In this document: one piece after another, positions 1-11,347 of the stretch
Position numbering within the stretch: the stretch's first letter is position 1
Layout: every line of letters starts with the position of its first letter
Assembly (NCBI RefSeq): GCF_041296385.1
Contig: NC_091017.1
Location: 9,604,001 to 9,668,000 of the forward strand
DNA from: Aphelocoma coerulescens
Taxonomy: Eukaryota > Chordata > Aves > Passeriformes > Corvidae
Direction: 5' to 3'
Length of the DNA: 64,000 bases
Notes under the pieces: model-generated
What the model saw: only the letters and a program-made list of their open reading frames with translations
Database searches by the model: none
What the model was told of the DNA's origin: nothing
Made by a program: the position numbers and the translations under genes

Positions 1-1043
1 TTTGTGCGTTATACACTTAACTGAATGGACTTTAAAAAAACATATTAAAAAAAAAATTATACCTATAGCATTTTGATCCAGTACTTGAACTCACCAGATG
101 ACTCACTACTGAATACAGAAGGATGCATAGATTTGATTTTTGCTCTCTGGAGCTTTTCCATTTATTTTAGTTGGGATTTTTAAAAGCTATTTCTTAATTT
201 TATTAACATATTTTTAGAATCAGTAACAACTGAAGTTGTACTAACTTTTCATTTCTTTTCCTCTTTCCTGAGAAAAAGCCTCCTGTACAAAAGGAATGCA
301 GACTCATGTTTTGAGGATGCTTTTTTTCATGAGTGAAAATAAATAGTAACTCATTACATAACAGGAAGGAAAGAGGAGAGGAATGGGGACGGAGGATATA
401 TAGTTTTTTGATCTTGGCTTCTTTCTAGTCATTATTATATTGTCAGCTATTTGTTTTTTTAATAAGCATATTAAGTAGTAGAAGCCTGAAAACATTACTG
501 AAAGGAAGAACCTCTCTGTCTTCTCCCAGTAGTATATATGTAGAAAAGGGTCTTGAAATCATCTCTGTTCTGACTGTATTTCAATGCACAGATGAATGAT
601 TACTCAAATTGCTTATTGATCATAACTAGAGACTTTCACAGCTAATTACATAATATATTGAATGCATGTATTTCTGCTTAATTAGTCATGTACTAGCAAG
701 ATGAGATGTTTGTGTACATTATATTGATAGAATACATGACAAAATAGGAATCTAACTTCTATCAAAGTACAGACTTTAATAATAATCTAGACAGCAATGC
801 CAGCATTAAGTCATTAACGTAGAAAGCAGCCAATATGGTCTCTTTGTCAATGGCAAATGTAAAATATAGTTCCCATCTATTTAAAAAAATCACAGAGAAT
901 AATTTCGTGAAATGAAAAATTTAAAGGAATCTCTTACTTTATCAATGATTACATTATTCTTTCTATTATTATACTGAGGATTATATTATTCATCTGCTCA
1001 CCTTTGTCTTTTCTTGATTAAAATGTATTTTTTGAAGTTCCAA
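1..1043. other. AT-rich unique DNA, no gene seen
   Basis: This stretch is AT-rich, with scattered short homopolymers. No repeat family, splice-bounded exon or long reading frame was recognised. The short ORFs here are of chance length. Confidence 0.6.
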
Positions 1044-2253
1044 TGTCGTGGTTTAAGCTGGCTAGATGCCAAGCCCTACGAAACCTGTTATTTTTTATAA
1101 GGGGAAATTAAAGAATATTGAGGAAAACTGGAGGACTGCAAAGCAAAACAGGCACACACTTGAGCAATTACAATATAAAGAAAGTTTATTGCTAACAGAA
1201 TTAAAGGTAAAAAGAAATAGTAAGAAATTAAAGCTAAACTCCCCTCTCTTCCAGTACTGTCCTCTTTTTACCCAACTCTCACAAAAGACAACAATACATG
1301 GGATTTGGTCAGTATTACAGTTCTAAAAAGTCTTTCAAATATTTAAGGAAAAGGAGTTTTTCCTGCTTAATGTGGTTTCCAGACTGTTACCTACAACAGT
1401 CCCACCCATAAACAAATCTGCCGAGGTGAAAAACATCTCTCCCATGAAAATCTCACAGTCTATTTATGCTGCAGTCATGGGCCCAATAGACATAGGGTTT
1501 TAGTCTTTTTAAAGATGAGTTATTCTGGCTTGAAAACAAAGGCTCTCTTCTTCACAAAATCTCTAAAAGCTTTTCACTGCTCCTATATAGCCTGGCATAG
1601 GCACTTCTCACATCTTCATACGCCGCACATGAATTTCTCATCTCCTTATATACTTCAAAAATGGATTCAAAAGAGACATACAGTTTGTGATATTACAGTT
1701 TTTTACCACAGCCTGCAGAAAGCATCTTTAAGCTTCGCACTGGGCACGCTCCCGCCCTCTTTTCCCAATGCCATCTTTAACTTCGGCCCACGTGACTTAC
1801 TTTCTCTTTCTCTCTGACCTCGGAGCCACCATGTTGAAGAGTTGATTTCCTTCAGGCTTTACACTGAAGAAAGCCTTTCTCCCTTTATGCTGTTGGCTGC
1901 ATGTTGTCTTCTTCAGTTTGATAAAAGCTGTGTTGGCTGCAGAGAGCTCTGCCAGCTCCCACCGGGTCTGCGCAGGGCCACGAGGAGGAGGAAGGAAAGC
2001 CCTGCCAGTCCCCAGAAGCCATGCCGGATGGGTTTAGCTGTGCGCAGTCCATGGCTGGTTTAGCTGCCTGCGGCTCCAGGGTGGTTTTCCCCGCAGCACG
2101 CTGGGGTCCGTGCTGCTGTGCCAGGGGAAACGGGCCCGGCCTGGCCACCCCACCCCTCCATGGGAAACCAGAATAAAGAAGAGAAATTTCCTGCGCCTTT
2201 AAATATGCAAAACAGCGAGAAGCAATTGGTCTAAAAGCCTGTCCATCAACTAT
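1044..2253 (-). mobile_element. Solo LTR of an avian endogenous retrovirus (minus orientation)
   Basis: On the + strand the element opens with TGTCGTGGTTTAAGC, the reverse complement of the LTR 3' terminus GGTT(T)AAACCACGACA known from bird ERVL-like LTRs. A polyadenylation signal AATAAA reads on the minus strand (TTTATT at 1185-1190), about 145 bases from the LTR 3' end, which fits minus orientation. I recognise most of the body from memory as a passerine LTR type. The part from about 1950 to 2160 is GC-rich and has many CpGs, unlike the AT-rich flanks; it lies toward the LTR 5' (U3) side. The right boundary is uncertain: GTTCCAA occurs directly before the left end (1037-1043) and again at 2254-2260, but the inner end there does not show the expected CA. 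No internal retroviral genes are attached, so this is a solo LTR. Short ORFs inside it are not genes. Confidence 0.65.
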
Positions 2254-3488
2254 GTTCCAACCCTCTACATCCACACAGAGTACTGTAGAACTCTGTGCAA
2301 GGATCTATGATACTGCATTTTATAGCAGTGGAACTGCTCTACTCTGGAGGGAAGGAGGGCGGGCGGAGAGAAAAACTGATGACAATAAAGGATGAGGTTC
2401 CTTTTTATCCAGGGGGACAGCACAGGTTTGTGAAGGATAGAATAGATATTTTGCAATGTTGATTTCTATGCAGTACTGATACTTTCCTACTAGGAGGTTG
2501 CCCGATTGTCTGGAGCAGGCAATGTAAGGAAGCCTGACATTTAGGATTGCTTCTTTAAGGCAAAAAAGAGTCTAAATGGTAGCAACGGAGGAGCCTGCTG
2601 TGCCTATGTATAGAAAAACAAGAGAATGCTTAACACTTGGTACATCAGTGTGCTGGAGTAAGGAGCATTTTTTCAGGCATTTAAACAACTGGAATATTAA
2701 AGGAAAATACTATACTGTCATGTCTGAGAATGTACATGCAACTTGATCATTTGTTTTGGTTTTTTTCTTAGTCTCACATCTGATTTTGATCAAAACTTGC
2801 TTTCAAGCAAATGTGTTTGGCCCATCTAAGGACAAAAATGGGGACGGGTTGGAATGCCATAGTCTCTTCTGTTCTCACATGTAAAGGAGTATTCAGAGAT
2901 GATCAAAACTTTCATTAAGTCACAAGTGTCCACTCTCAAAAGAGGCCATAAATGACAGCATTAAACAGCATCCCCAACCTGCTGATCCAAGCCCAGTTAA
3001 TATCATACTACATTTTGAGAGATCTGAAGGGTATTTCCTGATGGCTTGTGAACCTTTAGGTGTCTGTAAAATTGCACTTGAGAATAGCTTCAAAATCTCT
3101 ATCTGAAGCTGTGATCTAGTATTGTGTCACTCAATATGGCTTAAACTCTGGCCTCTTAAGTAAGTTCCATTTTTAAAATAGTATTGGTACTTGAAGCCTT
3201 ATAAAAGTTGTCTTGAATGTGAGTGAGATAAAAATTATCAACGAAACCTCTCAGCCAGTTCCATTCTGCTGCCAGACTTCTACTTTTTGGGAAGATATAT
3301 ACATGTGAATAAGTCATCCATTTGGTTCTTCAACCAAAACAAATTCTAAACAATTCAGGAGAGCAAACAGATAGCTGCAATGCTTATCACATGATGTAGC
3401 GATAGGAAAAATGGATTCTAGAGCACTCACTACGAGCAATCATCTTTTCCTTAGGACTGATGCATTAATTATGATGGTTGATTGTGAA
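2254..3488. other. Unique DNA between two LTRs
   Basis: No gene or recognisable repeat is seen between the LTR ending near 2253 and the target duplication at 3489. The stretch is AT-rich with no reading frame above chance length. Confidence 0.55.
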
Positions 3489-3493
3489 ACATG
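3489..3493. repeat. Left target-site duplication ACATG
   Basis: ACATG directly precedes the LTR start TGTCTTGG and is repeated directly after the LTR end CCAAGACA at 4183-4187. A 5-bp duplication is typical of ERVL-type and some ERV1-type integration. Confidence 0.8.
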
Positions 3494-4182
3494 TGTCTTG
3501 GTTTGAGACAAATTTGGAGGAACATCTGAAATTAACATCCTCTGATAGAAGACACGTTTCAGCAGCCCCTTCCCCACTAGGTTTGGAAAGAAATTCCTGG
3601 GAGGAAAGTGAAAAAACCTATTTATTTAACAAGCAGGGTGCTCGCAGGCACCAAAAGAAAAAAAAAAAAAAAAGAGTAATATTAAATAATAATAAATAAT
3701 AAAACCTCTCACTGTGGAGAAGACCTGGGAAGATTTCAGAGTCCTTTCTGTGGGTGTGGCTCTCTCCTCTCCAGAGCTGGGGTTCAGTGTGGGCCCCTCC
3801 AGGCCACAATGTAGGGCTTCCTGGTGATGTCCTGGTGTTGCTGAGCAGTCCAAAAGAAAAGAAGAAGTCAAAGTCCCAGGGAAAAGAACTTTTTTCCTCA
3901 GCTAGCAGGCTAGCTGAAAAACAAAGGAGTTTAACTCTCTGTCTCTCTCCTGAGAAAAGGAGCCGAGAGCTGGCTAAAAGCAGGAAGGTGCTTTCCTTGG
4001 CTCTGTAGCAGCTGGAACGCAGGAGAGTGTGTATGTCCTTGAACACAAAACTGCTCAGCTCTTTTTTTTTTTTTTTTTCCCTTTCTCTCTGACCCATCTT
4101 AAAGACACAGAAAGGCACAGAATTCATGTCTGGCATACAGCAGGCGATAGGGTATACAGCATCATAATGTCGCCCCAAGACA
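3494..4182 (-). mobile_element. Complete solo LTR with perfect 8-bp terminal inverted repeats
   Basis: The element runs from TGTCTTGG to CCAAGACA, an exact 8-bp inverted terminal repeat with the canonical TG...CA ends. It is flanked by the 5-bp duplication ACATG (3489-3493 and 4183-4187), so both borders are defined to the base. Length is 689 bp. AATAAA signals on the minus strand (TTTATT near 3620 on +) lie about 125 bases from the 3' end, so the LTR reads on the minus strand. A 16-base A run (3658-3673) and a 17-base T run (4062-4078) lie inside. The 197-codon minus-strand ORF and its overlapping frames here are by-products of the LTR and its homopolymers, not genes. No gag, pol or env remains, so this is a recombined solo LTR. 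I recognise the body from memory as a passerine ERV LTR; the exact family needs a library match. Confidence 0.88.
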
Positions 4183-4187
4183 ACATG
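4183..4187. repeat. Right target-site duplication ACATG
   Basis: Exact copy of 3489-3493 immediately after the LTR terminus CCAAGACA. Confidence 0.8.
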
Positions 4188-4432
4188 ATACTGTAAGTTA
4201 CATAAGCACACAGTTTTACTTGCAGTGGTATAATTCTTTAACTGAAGTACTTGGAATCTATCTTACATCTTTTCAGATATTTAGAAAACCTGTAGGGCAG
4301 CATACTTTCTACTATACTGAGAGAAATGCAGAACAGACTTTTATATTAATAGCCTATGCCTTCAGCTGAATAGATTTCAGGCCAGGAAGCACTAGGGCCT
4401 AGAAGGGGACCAGAAAATCATCAGGAAGAATG
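4188..4432. other. Short unique spacer between two LTRs
   Basis: About 245 bases of unique sequence separate two independent LTR insertions. Nothing else was recognised. Confidence 0.5.
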
Positions 4433-4919
4433 ACAACTGCTATGGTTTAACCCTAGCCAGCACCTCAGCCCCACACAGACGTGCTCACTCTGTCTCAGTG
4501 AGATGGGGGAGAGACTCAGAGGGCAAAAGTGAGAAAACTTCACAGGTTCAGATAAAGACAGTTAACATGTAAAGCAAATGGTGTGCCTGCAGGCAAAGCA
4601 AAACAAGGGATTCATCCAGTACTTCCCATGGACAGGCAGGTGTTCAGCCATTTCCAGGAAAGCAGGACTCCCAGCTGGGATCAGCTGTCCAAGTTGTGTC
4701 CCCTCCCAACTTCTTGTGCACCTCCAGCCCATTTGTTGTCAGGATTGTATGACGACAAGAAAAGGCCTTGGTTCTGTGTAAGCTCTGATCAGCAGTAAGG
4801 AAAACATCCTTGTGTTATCAACACTGGTTCCAGCACAAAGACAAAAGTATAAAACACAGCCCCATGCCAGGCACTGTGAAGAAAATTTATTCTACCCCAC
4901 ACCAAGTCAGTATAACAAC
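4433..4919. repeat. Target-site duplication pair ACAAC flanking the ERVL-like LTR
   Basis: ACAAC at 4433-4437 and again at 4915-4919 brackets the LTR exactly. Five bases is the duplication size expected for ERVL-type integrases. Confidence 0.7.
4438..4914 (-). mobile_element. Solo ERVL-like LTR with internal deletion
   Basis: The + strand reads TGCTATGGTTTAACCCTAGCC at the left and GTGAAGAAAATTTATTCTACC then CAGTATA at the right. These match the reverse complement of the widespread avian ERVL LTR, whose sense form begins near TGCTGGTTTTGGCTGGGATAG and ends GGTTAAACCACGACA. The 5-bp duplication ACAAC flanks it (4433-4437 and 4915-4919). The terminal CAGCACA expected from the family reads CAGTATA, consistent with two C-to-T changes. 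At 477 bp it is shorter than the family's roughly 600-650 bp. The missing part lies around 4670-4685, where GCAGGACTCCCAGC jumps straight to GGGATCAGCTGTCC; this normally holds the TATA-box region, so the copy has probably lost its promoter core. No internal retroviral genes are present. Confidence 0.85.
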
Positions 4920-7900
4920 ATAGATAAAAAATGAAATCCTAATGAAGGAAGAAATCGTCTTTTGAACCCTTTTTGAGAGGTAAAGATTGGGTTTTTTTGC
5001 TAGGTGGAGGAGCAACCTTTTTTTTTGAAAGCACAGTAGATGTTTGTCTGCTGAAAATTCTGGTTGGATTATGCATCTGAAACATCCTATGTGGGAGAGC
5101 AGCCCCTCTGTGCTTCCTTGAGGGGAGCTTGGTTTGCAAACTAAATGCCTGAAAATGGGATTCCTGTAAGTGTGTCAAGAAGTAGTTTTTAGGAGCCTTA
5201 ACAGTTTGCTATTTAAAACTCTGGAAAGGCTTAAAGGCTGTGATTTAGTTTTTAATCTAAATTTTTTGATCAATAATAATTTTAAGAACTTCATCTTTTG
5301 GATTTTAAATATATAGGTCCTCATGACCTATGGATCTGGATCGTAGTTTGTTGAAATATCAAGTGAATCTCCTCTGTGTGAATCAGTGATCTTACTATAA
5401 TGTGTTGTAAAAATTAAAGAATAAAACATAGATATTTTTTAAGAGAAATCTTGACAATAGAAACATTGACATGGTCATTTAGCCTTGAATATAGTCCCAT
5501 AAACTGGAGTGGGATTTTATGAGGTCATAGTGTAAAGTAGATAACAATAATCCAATATTACATGCTTGTTTTTTCTACTCTTTGCATTTTTTAGATACTT
5601 TATTTCAATCATACTGTTTTAAAATGCAAATTAAGTTGTATATTTTTTGTCTGACAATGGTCAGGAGCAACAGAGCAAGCAGGAATTCCAGTATGTTGGA
5701 GACAATAAAGGAGAAAGGTGACAATGAAAGGCTAATAGCACCTAGCAGTTTTAATACAATTGTCTGGACATTAAAACATTATTAATATAAATCTATTTCT
5801 CCTAGTTAAAAGCAAACAAACAAAGCAAACTTTGTTTTCTAATGAATACAGCATTATTTTAGGTTATTGCTGTCATTTTGATAAGGCAGATCTTGGTGCT
5901 GTTGGGTATCATTTAAATTAAACTTGTTGAGACTAAAGCTAATGAGAGCATTCATCAGTGTGATCTAAGAGGAGAATCTTGTGTTCAGAACTGCTTTCTA
6001 GTTTACCACTTTGATTAACTTTTGTCTTCTCATTTGAGTGGAAATTTCTGAATGGAAATGTGTATATATGGTGCATTGAGTACTTATGCAAACTTTGCTC
6101 AAAATTAGATCGAAGCATGTGTCTATGCCAAGGTTTTTTTCCTTGGCTTATATTCATGCTAATAGGGTTTCATAATGTGCAATTTAAGGTGGTATTTGGG
6201 CTACTGTTTGTTTAATTTACAGTTTTTGTCTTCTATGTATTATTTTTATCCTCTATTCATATTTTTCATCAGTGGTCTGAACAATCTATACCTTCTTCAT
6301 TCCTACAGAGTGTATAAAGTTATATTTGAACTCATGTTTAGAATGCAAACTAGGTGCTCTTGATACCCTTGAGGAAGAACAGTACTGCTATCAGGAGTAA
6401 TTAGGTTTTAATTGTCATTGACAAGTTGCTATTTATGTGACTTCCTCAGACCTTGTTTACTCATTCTTCATGCTTTCTTTCATGTATTCAACATCCCAGA
6501 TACTTCCTTCTGAATATGCCAATTTTGATTTCTTGGATAAAAGAAATGAAAAAAACTCAACCTTATTACTTGCTAGCAAACCCCCTTAACCTTTTCCTAT
6601 TCCCCCAGTTTATTTGAATTACACAGTGTTTTAATTCTATTAACCAGAGTAAAGAACACAGAGGGTCAACAGATGCTGCATAGAAATTCCATAAAAGTGT
6701 TAAAGACTTTATCCCTTGGCATTGCTAACAAATCAATATCTGGCCAGATTATGTGTTCTTTTGGGGGGAATACGGTGATGAAAAAAAGCTTATTCCTTTT
6801 ATAAGTAATTATTTGCTTAAAAGATTCCTTGGTCCTTCTAAACTCGATTGCTTTTTGAGTGTCATGCACAATGCACACTTGTCCGTTTGTCTAATCAATA
6901 GGTATTAGATGTTCATCCAAATCTACTAGCTGTGTCAGCTTTTAGGTCCCTGTCCTTGGCTAAATAGTGCTACTGTTTTACCACTTGGGGAGGGAGTACT
7001 CTTCTGAATGATCTGGAGCTTTCCTTTTGTTTGGATGCAACTGCAAAAAGAGGTGTCAGTATGGTTCTTGGTGTAAAGTTCTAGAACCTTCCATCATGTC
7101 ACTCTCCTTCAGCATGCAGAGATTTTTAGCTGTAAACCCAAACAAGGTTGTGGCCCATGAGATAAATTCCTCTCTATACAATCCCTGTTTTCCTCCTTGC
7201 TTCAGTTCCCAGCACCAAAAAGGAGAGAGCAAAAAGATTTAAGGAATAGCTGAGGGATCACTGCTTCATGCTGTAGTGCAGCAGCTTTTCACAAAGCAGA
7301 AGTGTTGAGGTGGTGGCTCATAAAAGAGAAATATGTACGGACAGAGCCCTGTAAGGACCCTTCAACTTTGTCATTCTTTTCTGTTACCTTCTGTAATATT
7401 GAGCTGCCCTGCAGGGATGTTTCAGAGCTCATTTCTATTGGATTATTTGTGAAAGGTGAAAAAACAGATGTGTAAATTAATGTAGACTGGGGATGGGAAT
7501 CCTAAGTGATCACTGGCTGACCACAACACTTGGATGAGAGTCTCTGTGTCTGTGCATACTCCTGGGTTTTTCCATATGCCCCCTTGTGAAACCTCTGCTT
7601 TTATTAAAATACTTCCTTCTTTCTTAATCAGAGAAAAAGTTAATGCAAGTAAAGTCATTTTAGAGGACATTCTCAGAAACACAAGGATAATACAGGGTAA
7701 ATGCCAGGGAAGGAGAATGTATTTTGCTGCATTTACTCAGTTCCATTTTAAAATGCCACTGGTGTTTGGCATTTAGCCATTTGTTAGAGAAAACAGATTC
7801 TGAGTCCTAATGATGTACTAGAGATTAGAAGGGAAAATTATAATTAATTTTGTGTAAAGTCCAAAGGCAAAATGCACTTGAGTTAGGAAAAAAAACCCAT

Positions 7901-9173
7901 GTCCTATTTCAAGTGCTGGCATTCTTCAGTGTGATGATGGGGACATATACAGGAAGAGGAGCTAATGAGCTGCTGTTTTCTAATCAAAGCAAAAAAAAAA
8001 AAAAATCTAGTAATAAAATGACAAGCTTCCCATTTCAATGTCATTTGCAAAATGACAAAAATAGCCCACTGCTTACTCAATGAAGAAAGAATGACAAAGT
8101 TTAGTGCTCGTGAACAATTTTGTTGTCACTTTTCTTAGTAAGTAGGTGAAATGAATATGGTCGGTTTGGTGTATTTTATTAAAAAAATGACACACCTATC
8201 TCATTTCTTACATTTGTTGATTAGTCAAAGAAGGCAGATATTGATAAGATAATGGTGGGGGTTTTTTCACAACCCTTTCCAGTTGAGAAGCTCTTCCAGT
8301 TCCACATATATGTATGTCCATCTCTGCCTATTTGTCTTGGTTAACAATAGATACATGACATAATTAAGAGGAAAAAATTTTGTGCAGCACTGCAAGATGA
8401 CAGTTTCTTAAAGAAACTGAAAAGAAAATATTGGGAAATATTGATTTGATCCCTCGTAGCAAATTGGTCTACCAAGATGACACATCTGAAAACTACCAAA
8501 AACACTTTCAAAAATTTGGGTGGGAAGAAAGAAAAATGGACATGAATGACACGATAACAGAAAATCCTAGAAGGAAAGGTCTGTTCACCTAGGAAGATAT
8601 TGTTATACAGAGGAGATATGAAAATCAGAAATATGTCGAATAGTTTTGAAAAATTGCAAAGTAACCTTAACTCCCTAGATGTACTTCAGGTTTAAGTAAT
8701 TCTCCAATAAATCCTCTGATTTTTTTTTTTTTTTAATAAAATTTGCTTCTTTATTTCATGAGCTATTTAATAAGGTAAGTAAGACTGATGAGTAAATCAA
8801 ACAGGAAATCCTGAGAAAACGCATTTCTTAAAGATTCTTGAATATTTGACCAGATTGCACTCCCTTCACTTACTAATATTTTATAAAAAGAGTAGCAAAA
8901 CTAGCCTTTAAAAATGAAAGAGTCTTAAAAACTTATGTTGAGGATATTCTTCACCTATACAAAAACATCATGTTCTCTGTCTTTCATGAGTCAGGTTTCA
9001 TGAAACATCCTCTCCCCTTCACCTCTTCCTAATCTCAAGGGAATGATGTATTATGACAATGGCATGTGCAAGTATCATTACCCACTTTGTGCTTCTGTGT
9101 GTACTGGCTGCAGCAATAGCCAGTTCCCTCTGTGTGTGAGACAAATAGAAAGCAATGCTGATGAGTACACGTG
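4920..9173. other. Unique AT-rich DNA, 4.2 kb, no gene seen
   Basis: No transposable element or coding exon was recognised. Reading frames are all under 90 codons and lie on both strands. There are short homopolymers (T/A runs near 7990 and 8720) but no tandem array of note. Confidence 0.55.
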
Positions 9174-9420
9174 GTGTAATGGCCATAAACCAAAACACAA
9201 GAAGTTCTACCTCAGCATGAGGAAGAACTTTACATTGCAGGTGTCAGAGCACTGGCACAGGCTGCCCAGGGAACGCATGGATTCTCCCTCTGGAGCCATT
9301 CCAAACCCACCTGGGTGCATTCCTGTGTCACTTGCTCCAGGTGACCCTGCCTTGACAGGGGGTTGGAGTGGATGATATCCAGAGGTCCCTTCCAACCCTA
9401 ACAATTCTGTCATTCTGTGA
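9174..9420 (+). mobile_element. CR1 LINE 3' end fragment
   Basis: From GTGTAATGGCCATAAACC through a block matching AGCACTGGCACAGGCTGCCC, GGGGGTTGGAGTGGATGAT and CCCTTCCAACCCTAACAATTC, ending in the tail ATTCTGTCATTCTGTGA. This is the 3' untranslated end of a chicken-repeat-1 (CR1) retroposon in + orientation. The tail shows the short direct repeat by which CR1 primes reverse transcription. It is 5'-truncated, as most CR1 copies are, and carries no coding part. The ORFs over it (+ 9043-9375, - 9207-9413) are artefacts. The CAGAGGTCCCTTCCAACC ending differs from the TTTAAGGTCCC type seen at 26.4 and 61.6 kb, so at least two CR1 subfamilies are present. Confidence 0.9.
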
Positions 9421-10618
9421 ACATGGAGTGTCTCCTCACAGCTTGGATTGGTTCAGCTAAAGTCTTAGGATTTATCAATGAACTAGTTTAGATGAAGAAT
9501 GAGATTTCATAACTTACAGGAGCTTTCAGAGTTTTGCTGATAACCCTTGTTCATGCCCCAGCTTCAACAGCTGAAAGATCCAGGGTACAAGATCTAAGTT
9601 TGTGATATGTTGCCATATATTTCAAGCCTATTTTTTCTTTCTTCTCAAATTTGTGTTCTGAAATGGACCCTCATTTTGCTGCCTGATTTTTCTTGTGATT
9701 GTCCCTGCTAGACTTCACATAGATATTTTAGTTTCACTGCTATGTTGTAATTTTTTTTCCCAATGTTCAGCTGCCTGAGCAGGCACTTCAAATCTAGTCA
9801 ATTTTTAGTCTCAGAAAAAGTAACTGTCTATATCATTTTTGGGATTGCAAATTAGCTTCAAAGAGTGCAAAAGGCACTGGGTGGGATGAAAACATCTGTC
9901 TGCATTGTATTGACATTTCTTATGAATTTAGTGTTTCACTCATTGGGTAGAACAATTCAGATCTCCTATTTTGAAAACCTTCATCTTTCTTTCAAAGGTA
10001 CATTTACATTTTGCATATATAAAAAAGTCTAAATTAAAGTATTGAGTAGAAGTGCAAATGTGCATAGGCTGAAGATTATATACCTGGTATGGCTCCTTGT
10101 TTTCCTCAGAATGAAATGGCTTTTTACTCTTGTATTTGCCTGGACAATTTTATTACAGAGATCAGAGATTTCTTTCAAATTTATTCTCATGTGTATATGG
10201 TTTGCATGAAAGCAGTGTTTTAAGAAACGTGAAAAATTGCATCAGGGTATGTTTAACTGTATCAGTGTAAAATGTGTATACTAGCACAAGTAGCTATGGT
10301 TAAAATATGAGCATAAAAACCAGGATACTAAAATCCAACATTTTCTGTCAGTCTGTACAAACACACTTCTGACTGAAATGGTGTGTCTGTGGATCGGCTC
10401 TCAGTGGTACATGATTTAAAACTGAGATCGCATATGATTAGTATTAAATGTCCTCCATAGGGAACGAACACATCTACAAATCTGCCAAAGGGGCTTAGAA
10501 GTGTTAGGAATAAAAATAGGAGGAGGATGAGTAGAAGCAAGAATTACCTGCATCAAATCACGGGCACAAATCACTCACAGGAAATACCAAAACTGAACCA
10601 GTCTGTCACAGGCACAGG
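9421..10618. other. Unique DNA between two CR1 copies
   Basis: AT-rich sequence without a recognised repeat or exon. Confidence 0.5.
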
Positions 10619-10787
10619 TGTGTTGGAGGTGCTGGAGCATATCTAGAGAAGGGCAACAAGACTGGTGAAGGGTCTGGAATATGATTTTGGAGTTGGGGGT
10701 GTTTATTCCAGAGAAAAGGAAGCTCAAGGGAGACCTTATCACTCTCTACAGCTCCCTGAAAGGAGCTTGTAACCCTTTAGGTGTTGG
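10619..10787 (+). mobile_element. CR1 LINE, left part (interrupted by an LTR)
   Basis: Sequence from GTGTTGGAGGTGCTGGAGCAT through GAGAAGGGCAACAAGACTGG, GAAGGGTCTGGA and CAGCTCCCTGAAAGGAGCTTG matches the CR1 3' region just past ORF2, + strand. The element breaks off at 10787 where a retroviral LTR begins and resumes at 11348 at the expected next CR1 position (TTTCTTCTCCCAGGCAACC). Together the two halves form one roughly 450-bp CR1 fragment that was in place before the LTR inserted. Confidence 0.85.
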
Positions 10788-11347
10788 TGTACTAGTTTGA
10801 AAGCAAACCAGTGGGAGGCACCAAGTCAGAATAACAATTTAATGGGGAAATAAAAGGAAAAGAAAATAAAAGAAAACACTCGTTCAAACTAACAGAGTCA
10901 AGGTACAACCTGACACCCTGTTAGTCGGGGTGGTGGTAGCAGTTTGGTAGAATGGTGGCTGCAGTCCTCTGAAGCAGTGATCCTGTAGGAAGGGTCTGCT
11001 CTTTTCCTCAGAGGGTCCAGTGGTGGCTATGTAGCTCCTGTCCTCTGGAAATCCAATGGAAAGGTTGTCTCTGGTGTTCAGAAACTCAGATTATATCCAG
11101 GATGGAATGCTTGGTTCCTCCCTCTGGGTGGAGCATCTCACAATGGGATGATGAGTCATGAGGCCAAGTGTTGATTAGGCTCATTAACAGAAGATAGTCT
11201 GGAGGGAGTTATCTCTGAGTCATGCAGCAGGACAATGATGGGCCATTAACAGAAAGATAGTCTGGGGGCAGGAGGCAAGGAAACACTGCCCCACCTGATT
11301 TCAACAGCTTATGAGGATGGTAATAGAATACACTGCAACCCAGGACA
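10788..11347 (-). mobile_element. Solo LTR nested inside a CR1
   Basis: The element begins TGTACTAGTTTGAAAGC and ends CAACCCAGGACA, so it has TG...CA termini. It sits exactly between two adjoining parts of a CR1 copy. Length is 560 bp. An ATTAAA-type polyadenylation signal reads on the minus strand (TTTAAT at 10838-10843), close to the left end, so the LTR is in minus orientation. I recognise the body from memory as a passerine ERV LTR. A clean target duplication is not readable: the left flank is GTTGG and the right flank is GGGGT. No retroviral coding sequence is attached. The 72-codon minus ORF at its right end is not a gene. Confidence 0.8.

Noticed and set aside
1842..2274. Overlapping GC-rich ORFs on both strands
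   Set aside because: The openness is explained by high GC content (few stops) inside the LTR; the translations are low-complexity Arg/Pro/Gly-rich with no family resemblance.
3618..4211. 197-codon minus-strand ORF
   Set aside because: It lies almost wholly inside the solo LTR 3494-4182 and includes its homopolymer runs. No retroviral or host protein motif is seen.
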